From Parus major (Eukaryota > Chordata > Aves > Passeriformes > Paridae): a stretch of 64,000 nt of DNA. Numbering within the stretch: position 1 is the first letter of the stretch; every line of letters begins with the position of its first letter. This document shows, in pieces, positions 47,106 through 60,874 of this stretch. The notes beneath the pieces are model-generated. The model made no database searches. It saw only the letters and a list, made by a program, of their open reading frames with translations, and was not told the origin of the DNA. A program made the position numbers and the translations under genes. The stretch covers positions 80,509,769 through 80,573,768 of the forward strand of contig NC_031768.1 in assembly GCF_001522545.3 (NCBI RefSeq), written 5' to 3'.

Positions 47106-49380
47106 GTAAGGCAGTTGGAACTAATGATATAAATACACTTTGAACAAGACATCTTTATCAAGAGAGGAAGTATTAAGAACTACATTGACCAGGCAACACA
47201 GGAGAAAGGAGGATAAAGAGGGACTGAGATAAGGTTAATGAAGAATGACAAATAGAGCCAAGTGGCTTTTTCCTGTTAAAAAAAACCCGTCCCTTCTACT
47301 TATCAAGCTCAAGGATAGAGAAGGGACTTTCCTGAGCCAAGGACCCCAGCAGAAAAGGGAACTGGTGCTCTAGAAACCCAAACCCTCTTCTTTACAACTA
47401 TGGGGTGCAGCCCCAGTCCAGCACAAGTCAGCCTGCTCCTCATGGGAAAGCAAAGGGGAGCACATGGCTCATTCCCATAAGGCAGAGCATTTCCCTTGGG
47501 GCATGGCCAGCCCTGGGCAGTCCCTGGCATGCAGGCAGTACTTGACTTGAGGCATGGCTTTTGCTGTTCTCTCTGCAGCCAGGGAAAGCCAAATGCAAAC
47601 ATATGCAGGTTAAGCCAGGAAAAAACATACTTGATTGCCCAGAGTTGTCATTTTTTTTATTCCAGAAAAGTTCCAAGAAGGATAATAAACTGAAAGGATT
47701 AATTAAAGAATAAGAATTAATCAAAAGCAAAGCAGTACCTTCTGGCTAACAGACCCTATTGCACTTGCAGATAGGATTGCTTCCATTCCTCCATGGTGAG
47801 TTTTTAATTTCTAATAATTGAAGTCCCTCCAACCATTTGCAAGCAAACTTCCCTGGCTGCCACCTGCCCTGAATCTCTCCACTGATGATGGCCTTTTTTG
47901 TGGATGAAAAAGCAGCACGTTCATCAGCAGTGCTGGGAGACCAGGAAAAGCCTGTCCCAGTAACTGGCTGGCTCCAACAAAACTGAAGCCAGTGGAAAGA
48001 ATCCAAATTACTTTTGAGGATGCTGGCTCAAGGCTTTTGAGATTTCAGGCCAAGATGACGAGGCTAGAAGTCACAGGAGCAGAGCAGGTGTGAAGGTCAG
48101 GGGGAGATTTACATGACAGCACCCAGTGCACAGCCCTCCTTCAGAGCAGGGTCTGCCTCCACCAGCCTCTCTCACCAATGGGTGAGCTTGTGCAAAGCAG
48201 AGCCAGGGCTCTGAGACAAGTTGGTTGTCTCAATAAAAACTCAGCCCTGAGTTAACTGACCTGACCAACCTGCCCCCTCTGCCCCCATGCTGTAAGTAGT
48301 CCTGTCCCTGGTTCCATGTCCTGTTGCCCCTGAGCAGGCTGCCCAGATAGATCCCAGATCTTGCCTTGTCCAAAGGCCACTTGGTGGTCAACAGGCCCCC
48401 TCCCTGGAAGTCAGATCAAGGCAGGCAACCTTCAAGTGCACCTCAAAGGCATCTGGTGTTCTCTGGATAAAGAGGGATTCAGTTCCCAGGCCAACCAACT
48501 CAATACTCCATCCAATTTTAAATTTGGAAGATAGGAGTTAAGTGAAAGAGTGGGTTTATGCATAGATATAATTAGGTTAAAAGCAGAGTGCTATGACATG
48601 GTAAATTGTATGGTATACACAAATTTTTTGAAGAACCAACCAAAAACCAGCTTCATATACACACATCCATACACTTCCATGGTTTCTTTTAGCTCATCTC
48701 AGACAAAAGGATGTGGACATTCTGATCAATCTCAGATTTAAATTTGGGAAACCTGGATATATCACTTAAGGCCTAAGGTATCCAGCAATCAGGCAAGATT
48801 CTAACAGCCCATTTACAGGTCATGCTGTCAGTCTCAGCATGCTATCATTTACAAAATATATGTGTAACTCAGACTGATACTCTATTGGTATCATGTGCAG
48901 GTAGATCATCACCTGAAAGTGTATCTAAATAGCAAAGCATTACTGAAGATTACTTGCATTTTGGTAAGGTGTATAAAATTTGAGAAAGGGCTAGTGGCAA
49001 TCAAAAGATGGATGGGAAATTCTTAGTAGTTGTTCTTCCCATTAGGAAGATTTATGACCTCTCAAAGGAGGTGCAGAAGGACTTCCCAGCTCTTACCTCC
49101 AGGCAACAAAACACGTGGTGCTGAAAACTGGTAGTTGCTAAGAATATCTGTAATGAAACATTCCACATGGCATCCTTTGCATTTCCACATGGAGCCTTTT
49201 TGACCTCTAAAAGCTGGTCCTTCTCATCACTTTTATCCCACACAGACATAAATGTTGATTGCTGCATCACTTCACGAGCCGGTAGGCTGAGGTGCAGCTT
49301 CAAAGGAGCCTGAGCTGATCTCCATGAGCTGAGATGTGCAGCGCAGGCAGGTCTGTGCCTCACTGCACAGCCACCACATC
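47106..49380. other. Unique sequence, no gene recognised
   Basis: No transposon or exon recognised. At 48376-48387 the minus strand reads CCACCAAGTGGC, which has one mismatch to the CTCF core. Confidence 0.5.
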
Positions 49381-49381
49381 A

Positions 49382-49405
49382 CTCGTGATAGCTCGTGATA
49401 CTCGT
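49382..49405 (+). repeat. Short tandem repeat, 10-bp unit
   Basis: CTCGTGATAG is followed by CTCGTGATA and CTCGT, about two and a half copies. It is a small CpG-containing duplication in otherwise AT-rich sequence. Confidence 0.8.
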
Positions 49406-52400
49406 TCCAGTAACATTTCCAGTGCTCCCTTTAACAATAATTTAACTTTGTGTTTTAATAAAAAAGGCAGACGTAGGCTGCAACAGAACAATTCCCTGCG
49501 TGAAATATCTTTGAACTCCAGACAAACATGCTTTAATAGACTTCCCTCACATATCATTTAACAAGTTTTCAAATGTACAGATGCTATCCAGTTACCATTG
49601 CTTTGCTGGCAGCTGCTTCACAGACCTTTTCTACAGTAAAAACAAGCCATCAAAAAATGACAGCACAAGAAAAATATGGCCAAAGTGATAGCATTTGGTA
49701 AAATTACCATCTGCTTATTTAAAAGCAACAAGCATTTAATATCCTGCAGTCACTCTTGTTTTTCAAGCTTTTTATGGTTCTGAAATATTTGCAGGACAAA
49801 GGTCCCAGAAGTCCCAGGCGAAGGGGAGAGATCCACTGCTGCAAAAACAAACCCAGAATGAAACAGCTCATCAATGAGATCAGGAAAGAAATGTCACTCA
49901 CTCCACTGTGTCACTGCAGCCAGCGTATAGAGCTGCCTCTTTGCCCATCCAAACCCCCTTCCTTTGGACCCATCCCTGCTTAGACAGAAGAAGGGGAACT
50001 AGCTTAAAATCCATGCAAAAAGTTTGAAGAAAAGTTTGTCTCACTTCATGCTTGTGCAAAGATTTCACTATAAAGAGAGCAGAGGAACCCAATAGATCTG
50101 AACATGTGGAAGTGCTTCTTTGTTGACCCAAAGGTTTTAGGGAAGCTAAACCAGGCTTATTATGGAATTTCTTTTTGTATGCTGTAAATTACTAAAGAGA
50201 GGTCCCAGACTTCAAAATCTGGCCCGGATTTCAACCTCCCAAAGAGCTGAGCTGATTGATTCTGTGGTTATAGTTCAAGTGCTGTCACGGAGCCAGTTGC
50301 AAAACTGGCATGTGGTTCCAGCCTCAGATTTTGATTATTTTTGGACCAAAAGCCACATGCGTCTGGAGCTGGGATTTTATATTATGGCTCTATTAACTAA
50401 CATTTTGCAAATGCTCAGCCAGAAGGAGGGTGTACATTCCAAGGGGCACAGTCTGTTTTAAAACAGAATTATTTGCCAATGTTCTGGTGCATGATCAGGA
50501 CCAGAGCAGCACTGAGCACTGCTCGCAGGTGGGCAGGAGCTGCCTGCAGCCCACAGCCCAAGCATCACCCGTGAGAGAGCAGTCCCACATCCCATATGAG
50601 TCCTCCTCTCCCTCTGCCACCCTGAAAAGCCTCAGCAATCCACACCAAGTTCTACACAGGTATCCCAAGGAAGCAGAGAGGGCCCCCCCAAACTGCCTAC
50701 ATCACGTGCCTGACAGCAAACAGGCCCACGGGATCATGAACCTCTCTGTGCAATCCCACCACAGAAACTAATGCTTCCAACCTTGGTACAAATGCTCAGC
50801 CCTGCCATTCTTCATCATTCCAACCATGCTCCAGAAGCTGAGCCTTAACAAGGGACTTTCCCAGCTTAAAACCCTCTGAGCAAAGCCAACTCCATAGCAG
50901 CAAGCTCTGGGTGCAAGTGATGGAAAAAGGGAAAGAAGGAAATCTGGTCTTCCAGGCTCAGCGCCTTTTCAGCTGAACTGTGTGTGATGATGGGCGGATG
51001 AGGGGAATATCAGACCTCTGGGTTTTAATTAAGCAGTAAAACCCCCCGTTCTTTGATCAAAGCAATGGGAAAGCCTCCACATGGCATTTATTTATCTCTG
51101 GGTTAATCTGTTTTAAGGGTCTGAAAAACACATTGCATCTGCAGTAGTTTTTACTATTTCTGGCCATATGAGCTTTGTCACTACACATCTGAAGCTCTTT
51201 AAAACACATTCAAGAAGCATGAACTAGTCCTCACACTAGCCCAGTGACCAAGTGTGAGTGACAATCCCAGAGACAAGGTCCCTGTAGATGCCTTATATTG
51301 CCTGCACCATTTATAAGGCAAACCTCAGAAAATAATACTAGTAAATGGTATTTCCTCAGAGAAGTGTCACAGAGGCACAGACAAGAAAAAGTAGTTTCTT
51401 ACCCCATGGTAGCTCAAGAGAAGAAATCTGTCTGCTGCTTTACTGAGTTGTGCTAATCACCTGTCCCTGCTCTTTCTTACCACTAATCTTACCACTTTCT
51501 TACCACATATAATCAAACTTGATCTGAATTAACTATATTCATATCTAACCTAAAGTGACTGTTGGAGTCAAGCAGCCTTTTAAAAATTGAGTTCCTTGAA
51601 CTATTGATACATACAGACATTACTCAGTAAAGATCACTCTTCTAAAATTATTACCCATATTAATTACAATGTATTTTCCCTTCCCCTCTTGCCTGCTATA
51701 GAGTACTAAGAGAGCTAGGAGAAAGTGAAGTGGTTTTTAATTCTGGATTGCAAACCACCAACACAGCTGCAGATTCATTTCCAGTTGCAGATGCTTTCTG
51801 GCTAATGAAGTTAGAGCCAGAAGAAATGCAGTTTGGCTTTGATGTTTCAAACGGTTTATGGGTCTGACTGCCTGGAAGGGAAAATAAAATAACGTTTTAT
51901 TTGTACTTTTGGCAAATTAATTTTTGAAATGGCTGAAAGGCTGACAATGGGCCTTGCACTATCATGCTCACAGAGTTGCTTTTGAGATTGAAGCTAAACA
52001 TAAAAACTTCTTGGATGAGAGCCTGAAGTGCTCCCTGGGAAATAATTGTGCAACAGCAGAGGGAAGAACAAGATGGCAAAATAAATATTTTTTGCCATTC
52101 CTGTCTCTGATGTTAGAGTGCTGCTAAGGACACAATAGCAGGAGAGACTTGTAATAATCTTATAAGACTTGTGTTGAAAAAAAAACACCCAAAAAAATCC
52201 ACCTGTAAGAGTCAAAGGCACTGTAAGGCCTGCTGGCACATTGTGCAGTTCACCCAACACAGAAATTCTGTGAACATTTAGAATTCCCCAAACCACTGGA
52301 TAAAGGACAGAACAAAAAAGCGAGTGCCTTCAAAGAGGGAAAAGGCTTGGGACCTGCCATCAGAACACATGTTAAGGTAGGAGCCACGATCAGCCAAGGA

Positions 52401-55400
52401 AGTGGAAAACAAATCATCTACTTAGAGGACAAAATCGTTGAATGCGCTTGTGAAGACAGCTCTGGTCTGCTTGCTCCAGTTGACATCATGTTTTCAGTGG
52501 CCAAAGCAGGTGTGTGGAAACTTATTCATTGCCTGAAGGGAAGTGAGTGTCTCCAGATGGTAATGGGAGTAGACAGGGGACGAGGACAGTGTCCCAACCC
52601 AGAGAAGAGGCTCCAGAGAAACTGAGGGAGGTGAGAGGGGCAGGAGCAGGGAAAAAAAGGAAAGCATAACCAAGGACTCTGTGTAGTTTGCTGCAGCTCA
52701 GAAAGTCCTTGAGTGAGCCAACCCCTTTCTTCCAGATATGCCACAAGGGCCAGCAGAGATGCAGGAGCCTTTTTTCATTCACATTCAGCTAGAGTTTTAA
52801 AAATGTGTTTGGCCTTTGGCACAGTCAGCCAAGTGGCAAAAGAAAAGGAGTGACTGTGCAGGGGCCCATCGCAGGTCTGCTTGGTGACTAGGGCTTGCAC
52901 TTTCCTTTGGGAACTTCCCGGTGCTCCCTCACATCAGTGGCTTCCACTGGGTCCCAGAAAGTCAAAACAATTCTCAGAAATGGGCAGAAGTCCTAACAAT
53001 GTGTTGTGGAGATCACATCTGAGTCTAATCCCTTTGAATTTTAAGAGGAAACAAAGTGTGTTCCAGGCTGACCTTTCAAATCTATCTATAGTACTTTGAT
53101 GTTGCTAGACCACTGTCCAAGCACCTTCCAAATTTAACAGTTTTAGCTGTCAGCTACCTTTCCAAAACAGGAAGGTTCCGTGCTTCTGTAACTGAGCTAA
53201 GAGCCCTCAGCTCCTTTTAGAGACAAAAGACAGAAACAATATTATTCAGTGATTCATCTGACCTATTTTAAACACGGACTTTACGGAAACAAATCGTGAC
53301 CTACAAAATGACTTCTCCTCTCTATTGACTGTGAAGAAGTGTTTATCACATCATAGACATCTGCATTTACTCAGCCCAAATTGCATCCAGAGAAATGAAA
53401 GCCCAGACTAATTCTCTTTATTTCATTGGAGTTTGACGTTGAAATGTCTTTTAAATCTGTTCATGGTTACACAGACAGGGGAAGTAAATCTAGGTCTGAA
53501 TTCCAGACATTAACTTCTTTCTGGGTCCGGTATGAAAGGAGAAATGGTTTTTTTTTAGCTTCTATTTCAGTTACAACTAAATTTTCCAAATAGGCCAATA
53601 TGGTTTGAGTTCTTCTCTTCAACAGAACATAAATATCCCCCAAAGACTGAATCTCAGTGTTTCCTCTATGTTAGAGTTCTTGCTCAGAACTAAATTGTCT
53701 ATCATTTAAAAATTTATCCTAACTCTGTCTTAAATTTGCAACATACCAAATCTGTCTAAAATCACATCTGTCCTGATTATTTTGCCTCAGATATTTACAT
53801 TTGAATCTTGTCAGAAAACTCTACAGCTGTTTGAGTAGTCATAATTTATTGTAAGTTAAATGAAGTTGTATAACGGGGGAAATGGCCTATAGGATTTATT
53901 TGTAGTGATATGATTCAGTTATTAATTTTGTTCAATAAATTTCTCTTTAAAATCAACTAAAACATCATACTTTCCAGAGAAATAAAACATTTTTCCTTTC
54001 TCTTCCCTTCATGTATGTCTCTTTTCCTCCATGCCAGTTTTCTCCCCTCTTGTAATAGAGAAATTCAGGTTCACTGGGGAAGTAGAAGAGGATTTTCCAT
54101 CCACTCCTACCTGGAACTGACCCACAATTCCCATAATGAGCAAACAGATGTCCAGTCCATCTTTCACACCCTTTTTGCTGCCTTAACACTCCTTCTTCTC
54201 TACACTTCCAACTCCATATGCAGCTTATCCTGGCATTGCCTTCAAAACACTTCAAGCAGCTCTAGAACTCTTGAGCTCCTGACTTAAATTTTCTGCTCTG
54301 TAATTCCTTTCAGTCCTCCACTACAAGTCTCAGAGCTCCCTGACTCCGCCTGTTATTGAGATTTCCTGCTATTTTCTTTTAGAATATCCTGTCAAAGGTC
54401 CTAAAACCTTGGCAAACTCCAGCTCTAAGATGGTGATGTTCCTGATGTTCAGCCTTCTGCTGACATATTCTTGGAAACTTCACTCATTCCTGTAGCGAAG
54501 AAAGAAGATGAAAGAGATTGTTGTACAGGTTAAAAATCAAAGGCAACGTGTTGGGTATAGAAATGTGTTCGCATCAGTTCTATCTCTCTTAACAGTTTTC
54601 TAAAAGTTGGCCCAAACCTGAGCAACCTCTACGTGTTCAGGAAAAACCCAACCTTGTGTTTACTCTACAGAGGCTTCTCCTGTGTAAATAAGTGCTATCT
54701 CTGAAGTCCTTACTGTGCATGCTCAAACCTTTCATTTTTATCCTGTGTGCTCACACCATTTACACCCACAAGAGAGTGATGCTAACCAGGGCCTGTTGTT
54801 AACCTGACTGCAAAGGCATCCAATCCACCACACCTCTACGACTGCTCTGGTTGAGGATACCAGGGACAAACATTGACCTCCCCAGTGATGAAGATCTGTG
54901 GCTGGTGCTAGAACCAGGGGCTGGGATCTGCACTGCTCTGGGTGACCCAGGCTCCCAGAGCAAGTAACATGAGAAAGTAACATTTTAATTCAGTATGGAA
55001 ATGTTTAAGATAGGAGTAGGGAAAGGGAAATGATTGCAGAGCAGCTGGAAGTTTTGGATTAGGAAGAAGTATTGACAGAGAGGTTGAGAAGGATCTAAAT
55101 TTCCATATGAGACTGTGGCTTGGGGGGTCTGGTTTGGGATGGATAGTGAAGGATGCAGATTTTTAGTCAATACAGAGGTGACACAGAGACTGAAGAAGGG
55201 ATTCAGTGGTCAGGATATCGTCCTATCTTTGTGGAGTAATGAGGAGCCAGCTCAGATCACTGGTGATAAGAACCAGCCCAGGTGAAGGGATGAGCCTAAA
55301 AAGAGGAGAAAAAGCCAGTAAACAGGTAACTGGCTGTGGTAGGAGATGGGGCCTGGACTGAGAAGCTCAGTGAGTGAGCCTAAGACAAAAACTTTGCATT

Positions 55401-55469
55401 CACTCTCTTCCCCAAGGAGCTTCCAGCAATAACTTTCATTAGTGTCTCACATGGGAAGGGGAGGAGTAT
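49406..55469. other. Long unique stretch, no gene recognised
   Basis: About 6 kb without a recognised transposon, microsatellite array or gene. Frames up to about 113 codons (for example plus strand 50430-50771) have no family signature. The lack of CR1 pieces here is notable but not remarkable. Confidence 0.5.
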
Positions 55470-55482
55470 TTCCCTCTGGTGG
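55470..55482 (-). promoter_or_regulatory. CTCF-like motif
   Basis: The minus strand reads CCACCAGAGGGAA, one mismatch from the CTCF core and almost identical to the forward motif at 37545. The two would be convergent, about 18 kb apart. It lies 25 bases before a perfect hairpin. Binding is not shown. Confidence 0.22.
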
Positions 55483-55506
55483 AGTGCTGGGGTGGAGAAG
55501 GGTTCT

Positions 55507-55554
55507 GTTCACACCTTTGCCGTGGTGTGGCACATTCACGGCAAAGGTGTGAAC
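55507..55554. repeat. Perfect inverted repeat, 18-bp arms, 12-base loop
   Basis: The left arm GTTCACACCTTTGCCGTG and the right arm CACGGCAAAGGTGTGAAC are exact reverse complements around GTGTGGCACATT. The right arm's last base begins a second palindrome (AACCATGA-CC-TCATGGTT, 55552-55569). An 18-bp perfect stem is not expected by chance in a window this size. Possible explanations are a DNA-transposon terminal remnant, a fold-back formed during repair, a small RNA hairpin or a protein-binding palindrome. The stem is short for a typical microRNA precursor. Confidence 0.9.
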
Positions 55555-55569
55555 CATGACCTCATGGTT

Positions 55570-58500
55570 TTAATCTCTAATGCTTTTTTTTTTCTGTCTG
55601 GATGGACTTTTACTGATTTATAGAAGAGCTCCTCCCCATGGTAAACAGGTTGCCTTCAGGCAGAGGCCAGCTCTTACCTGCCTCATAGTCTAGCACTTTT
55701 ATAGATGCCTCTTCACTTTAACCTTACTATGAAAAGCTCTAGGTGTTTGGACAGTCACCGGTCAAGAGTGAGGGCTGAATCTCACCTATCATCTTGTGGA
55801 TAGACATGCTCTAGAAGTTGGATCCCAAAAAACATAAATCCCATGCAGTTTAAAAGATCAGGGTCATTTTCAACTTGCTGGTGCTCTGACCACACAGCAG
55901 CTGGTAGATAATTACATTTTTGACACACACTCAGTCTTGGCCTTGACACTCTGTTTGACACAAAACTATGATTTTGTTTGTGAGAATGCTTCTCTCATCT
56001 TGAGAATGGATGGCATCCAAACATGTTCTTGTCTTCCTTCCCAGGCTGGGCTTGCTCATGCCCATTGGTATTTGAAGAGTTGTTCAGCACTCCAGAGGAA
56101 ACAGAGCCAGCTTTGTTTCCAAGCTCCTATTACTCACCTTCTTTATCTTTTAGCTAAATGCTTTAATGGATCTGTTTTGCTGAAGCATTTGAGGTTGGAG
56201 GCTATGAAGAACTTCAAAGGTATTTAATAGCAGCTTTGTCACTGATTTTGTAAAAAGACCACATAGCTTGATTAAAAGTAAACCCTGCTCACAACACTGC
56301 ATGGAACTCTGCTGATCTATTTTTACTGCATCACAAATAAAGCTAAGGAGAGGGGGAAATCCCACTGAGCAACAGGATGTGCAGGAAGGACAGAGCATGT
56401 CTCCCTTCTGTATTATCCAGGTACTCATTAACTCTCTGATAACCAGTTTAGACAACACAAAGTGGAATGTCTCCAGCACCAGATGGTGGTGATGAGGAAA
56501 AATGGGGAGTGCAGCAGACAAGATAAAACTTGGCAGAAAATATGCAGAGGAATTTCTGTTTATTAGGGCAGAGATTGGAATCTGAGTCCTCAGTTATACC
56601 ATTCCTTTGTTGTCAGGAAGTGTCTGAGAAGTATAAGGACAAAGATAACTCCTGTCCCTGGTCACATAGCTGGCCCCTCCTCAAAATTCCCAAGCATCTA
56701 GTGATGCAGTTTCTGCTCAAGTGATGGAGTGTCTGTGTATGTATAAAACAGTGCTCCATGTGTACTGCTGACAGTGTGGGTACCAGATAGATCCCTGCAG
56801 AACAGCCCAAGTTTGCAATCTCTGAACTTTTCCAAAGTTCAGAAATGTGAGTGTTCACTTGGCCCATGCAGCTTTAAGTCAAGGTTCACATACAATGATA
56901 AATCTTCTTAATTAAACACTCCCATGTGCTTTCTCCAGTGTGTCCCAGAGCATTATAACATAGCTTCATCCTCTGCCACAAAGAATATATTTTTAATATT
57001 TTTTTAAGAAACAAAAGGCAAGCTGGGGCTGTAGTAGTGTAAAAGGCTTATTCTTCAGAAATTACCAGTTACCTTCAATATCTTTCTGGATTCATGAAAG
57101 TAAGGCTTTGTAATGAATAAAGCATTTTCCCAGACTAATGAAAAGTTCCTCTTTGAGTGAAGCAGAAGAATTTTATTGACAAAGATCCCATATAGGTTTT
57201 CAAACACTCACTGTGCAGATAGAAATTTTTGGAATGCATCTCCTGATGAGATATTAGACCTGTTATTAATTCTGCCTGTCATTTTTACTGAAAGCCAAAC
57301 AAACTGCATATAGGATATGAAAAGCAAATGTAAACCTTCAGTGGCAAGTCATGCAAGAACCCCCAAGATCAAAGCAAACCATGCTTTCTCTTTGACATGC
57401 CTTGTAATATACCATGTTCTGCCTTGGTAAGAATATTTAACAGGCACATATCTTGCACTAAGCAGCAAAAAATATGTGCAGAACTCAGAATTTGCAGACT
57501 TTGAATTCCATGTTTATTAAAAACTAGAGTAGCAATGGTAACTGGTCTCCTGCGAAAGGTTGTGAGACCTGAAGCCACCATACATATTCATTCAGAGAGT
57601 TTGTGTGAAATTATCCATTAAATCCTTCAGCCTGCTCCCATTTCACCTTCAAATTACAGATTCTTCACAGAAGTAAGTGTGTGTTGCTGGGCATATGGTT
57701 TCCTATGTCTTGTCCCTCAGCAACAGGATTCCTGGAAAAAATAATGCACTTGAATGCAAGTGTCTAAGTGAAGGTACCAGGGCTTGATATCAACATAACA
57801 AGCCTCCCTACACATTAAGTTCTAAGCTTCAGTTCTTACTGTATCTCAAGAAAAAGCATTATTATGGGAATATGGGAGCAGCTGAACACAGACATGAGCA
57901 AAGCAAATCCCAGACCAAATATTTGTCGTGGAAGTACCTTAGGCAAACCTAAACAGGATTTTTTCAGATGGGTACATGACTGTGGCTGTTGCACTTATAG
58001 TGTGGAAAACACAAACCCCAGCTCAGTGCCATGAATCCAGGACTACCCAGGCTGCTCCCACGGCCCTGTTGTGGGGTAAACAGGAGTCCTGGCAGCCTCT
58101 GGCTCATACTGGGTTATTCCTGTGTGCTGGAGAACCCTCTGAGGCTGTGGCAGAGGCAAGGTGGTGATGCAGGGAACCATGACTCTCTCCTCAGCAGCAG
58201 CTCTGAAACAGTAAGGGATTGTGTAACACAGTGCCTAACATAATCCTAACTTTGATTCCTGATTCAGCTCTTCCACTCAAATAAACAAAACATTTCATAC
58301 CCCAAACTGAGGATTTCTACTAAAGCCTTCTATAAACTGACTTCACAGTCTGTTTCTGTAATCTTTCCAGATTGCAAGAATCAAAACCGAGAAGAAAAAG
58401 AAGGCAACACTTTTTTTTCTTTTTTTTTTTATGGAAGCAAAGAAAAGGATTCTTCCATTTCCAGATGTCTCACAGCCCTTTCAACTGTAGTGGAAGATAT

Positions 58501-59010
58501 CATGACAACAGATTTTATGATTCTTGGCTTTGTAATCACATGAAAATTGTGTTTTATCTGACATCAAAAGAATGAGCTGTTTAATCATTACGATGATGCT
58601 AAAGATCTTGCATCTGCTCAGATTAGTAACAATGCAAATAAGGCATCAATGGAATAAAAAAAAATCCCTTTTGTGTCCTTAGGCAGTATGTGTGGTTTTT
58701 TAAACAATCAGCTCTATGAAGAAAGAGGACCAATAATGTTCATGTTCTGGATTCAAGTTTAAGAAAAATGAATGTGTACAACTTTTTCATATGCTTGAAA
58801 CCTAGATAATTTTGACATTTTGTCCCATATGACCTCCAGTTGTTTTGATAGCATTACACTAAATCTATGCCCCAAAACTGAAATCTTAGTTCCTGTAATT
58901 TCTTTCTCATGAACATTAAAGTGAGCATGATGAAATAGGCCATTTATATTGCACATAATTTATTGCAGACTCTTAGCATTGTTCAAGCAATAATTTAATT
59001 TATAATAATT
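55570..59010. other. Unique sequence, no gene recognised
   Basis: A T-rich run lies at 58411-58430 (eight T, one C, eleven T) and a T11 run near 55585. No exon or transposon recognised. Confidence 0.5.
58411..58430 (+). repeat. T-rich homopolymer tract
   Basis: Eight T, one C, then eleven T. No retrocopy body is recognised next to it. Confidence 0.95.
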
Positions 59011-59345
59011 GGTTTTGGTGGACCTCATCTAACTAGATTTCAGCAAAGCAATTAAAATGGTGCCATATAGGGAATTATTAACAAAAAATTCTGGCTGAAG
59101 CAGTGACAAAAGGTGCTGAAAGGGGAAGTATCAGGGTAGAGAGAGGTTACAAGCACAGCTTCTCAAGCATCACTCTTAGGCAGTCTGAACTAACTATATT
59201 CACCAGCAGTATTTGCACAAGAAGAAGGAGCACATTAATGAAATTTGCTGATGACACAAAGCTGGGAAGAGCAGCAGAATGTCTCACAGGAAGAACTCAG
59301 GGAGCCGATTACTGAGAAATACCCTAAAGACATTTCATTAGACAA
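59011..59345 (+). mobile_element. Old CR1 LINE fragment, reverse-transcriptase region
   Basis: Forward fragment of CR1 ORF2. The nucleotide block TGGACCTCATCTAACTAGAT followed by TTCAGCAAAGCA corresponds to the conserved DxxYLDFSKAF region. Further on, a frame contains KFADDTKLGRA, carrying the FADD catalytic box of reverse transcriptase. Stops and shifts break the frame and the intervening part is shortened. Neither the 5' nor the 3' end of CR1 is present. The 3' boundary is uncertain, and similarity may continue weakly to about 59.4 kb. Confidence 0.82.
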
Positions 59346-60874
59346 AGCTTAAGATCATGTACTTAAAAGGGGATTGTGTTTCCTGAGTGAGGTCTGGTGG
59401 AAACAAGGAGACAGAAAGTCTGTTTTTATGGTGAAGCCTGGGAAATGGGAATTTCTAAAGCGGATGTCTCCACAGTACCCACAGCCCATGCAGTTAAGGT
59501 TTAGTGCTGGCAACAACAGCAGTGGCCACAGGTACTTAGAAAAAATAAGAGTTTTTCTGGGTACCTGCTTGTAAAGTTATTTAATTGGTATGGTGTTATT
59601 GTCTCAATTTTTATTGTTCTTCCTGTTAAATTATTACTCCCAACTGGAGGCAGATGGCAGGTATTGAGTAGTTCATCCATAAAGGTGAAAGTGTGGCAAT
59701 CCCTCTCCTGCTCAGCTATTGCCAGAGGCAGATCTGGGCGTGGGGAGGGGTCCTGCTGAGCAAAGCTGCCCTCCTTCCACCTGCAAAGATCACTCAGCCT
59801 AGCTCTTTACTGCAGGGAAAAGACATTTCAGTTTTTCACACATCTGATGTGTTCCCAGCATGAAGGGTTGCTTTTCTGCCACCCACACTTTCTGGAAAAG
59901 TCTTTCCTGCCCTTTCATTTCCCACAAAGATCCCTCAGAAGTGCTGGCTGGGGAGAAGTGCTCCCACACGACTGGTGACATTTAAGCCATGTGGCAGATC
60001 CCTTTGCGCACGAATCCCGCTCCCACCCAGCACAATAGCTGACTCGCTGGGTCGGGATGAAGCCCACTGTGACATTTTCTTCCACCCACGCTTCTCTGCT
60101 CAGTGCAGCTTTTGTGAGATGGCAGAGGCCAGAAAACCCCTGTGACTCCACCTGTTTCTGTGGGCTCCAGTCCCACGGTTGGCTGACCCTTTGCTGCAGT
60201 GGTGTTCTTCGCATGTCCTCCTTGCCCCACCAACAATGAAACCAGCCCCTGTATGCTCCATTCAGAGTAAAAAAAAAACCCTGCAATTAATTCAGGAAAA
60301 ACATGACTTTTGGACAGCAGAATTTTGTTTAATGCTGTTGATGAGACAAAATACCATCTTCCAAGCATCCTCATTCCCATATGGACCAGAACACAGCAGG
60401 AAACATTACCTAAAGCAGGATATGATTGAAAATTCATTAGAAAAATAGGTTTGGTTTCTATGAACTTCTATTAATAGAAGGGACTTTCTTAAAGCATCCT
60501 GATTTCAAAAGAGTTTCTATTAGAAAGTATTCTTTGACCCAGGTGCAAATTTTTGGCCAAGACTGAAGCAAGTGTGACCTTTCTGTCTCAGAAAAGTCAA
60601 AACAGCCAAGCTGTTGGGTAGGCTCCATCTTTGCAGCCAGAAAGCACAAACATGCCAGTTGAATAGCTTTCTTAAGTGCACCTGATCCCCTCATTTTTAA
60701 GGATGTCCATTCTTTTCCATCACAGGAAATTTATTTTCCTAGGATGGGCAGAAACAGAAAAAGGATAGAAAATCTGGGAAAACAGCTGAAAGAAACCATT
60801 TTCTAGCTAGATCAAGTTTAAAGTCATCTAAACTAACCCATTTAAACCTACCCCTTTCTGTATGATGACAGATA
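59346..60874. other. Unique sequence, no gene recognised
   Basis: Slightly CpG-richer near 59990-60190. Minus-strand frames up to about 150 codons at 59.98-60.44 kb have no recognised domain. No transposon recognised. Confidence 0.5.

Noticed and set aside
50430..50771. 113-codon plus-strand frame
   Set aside because: Polar low-information peptide with no family signature; its length is within chance.
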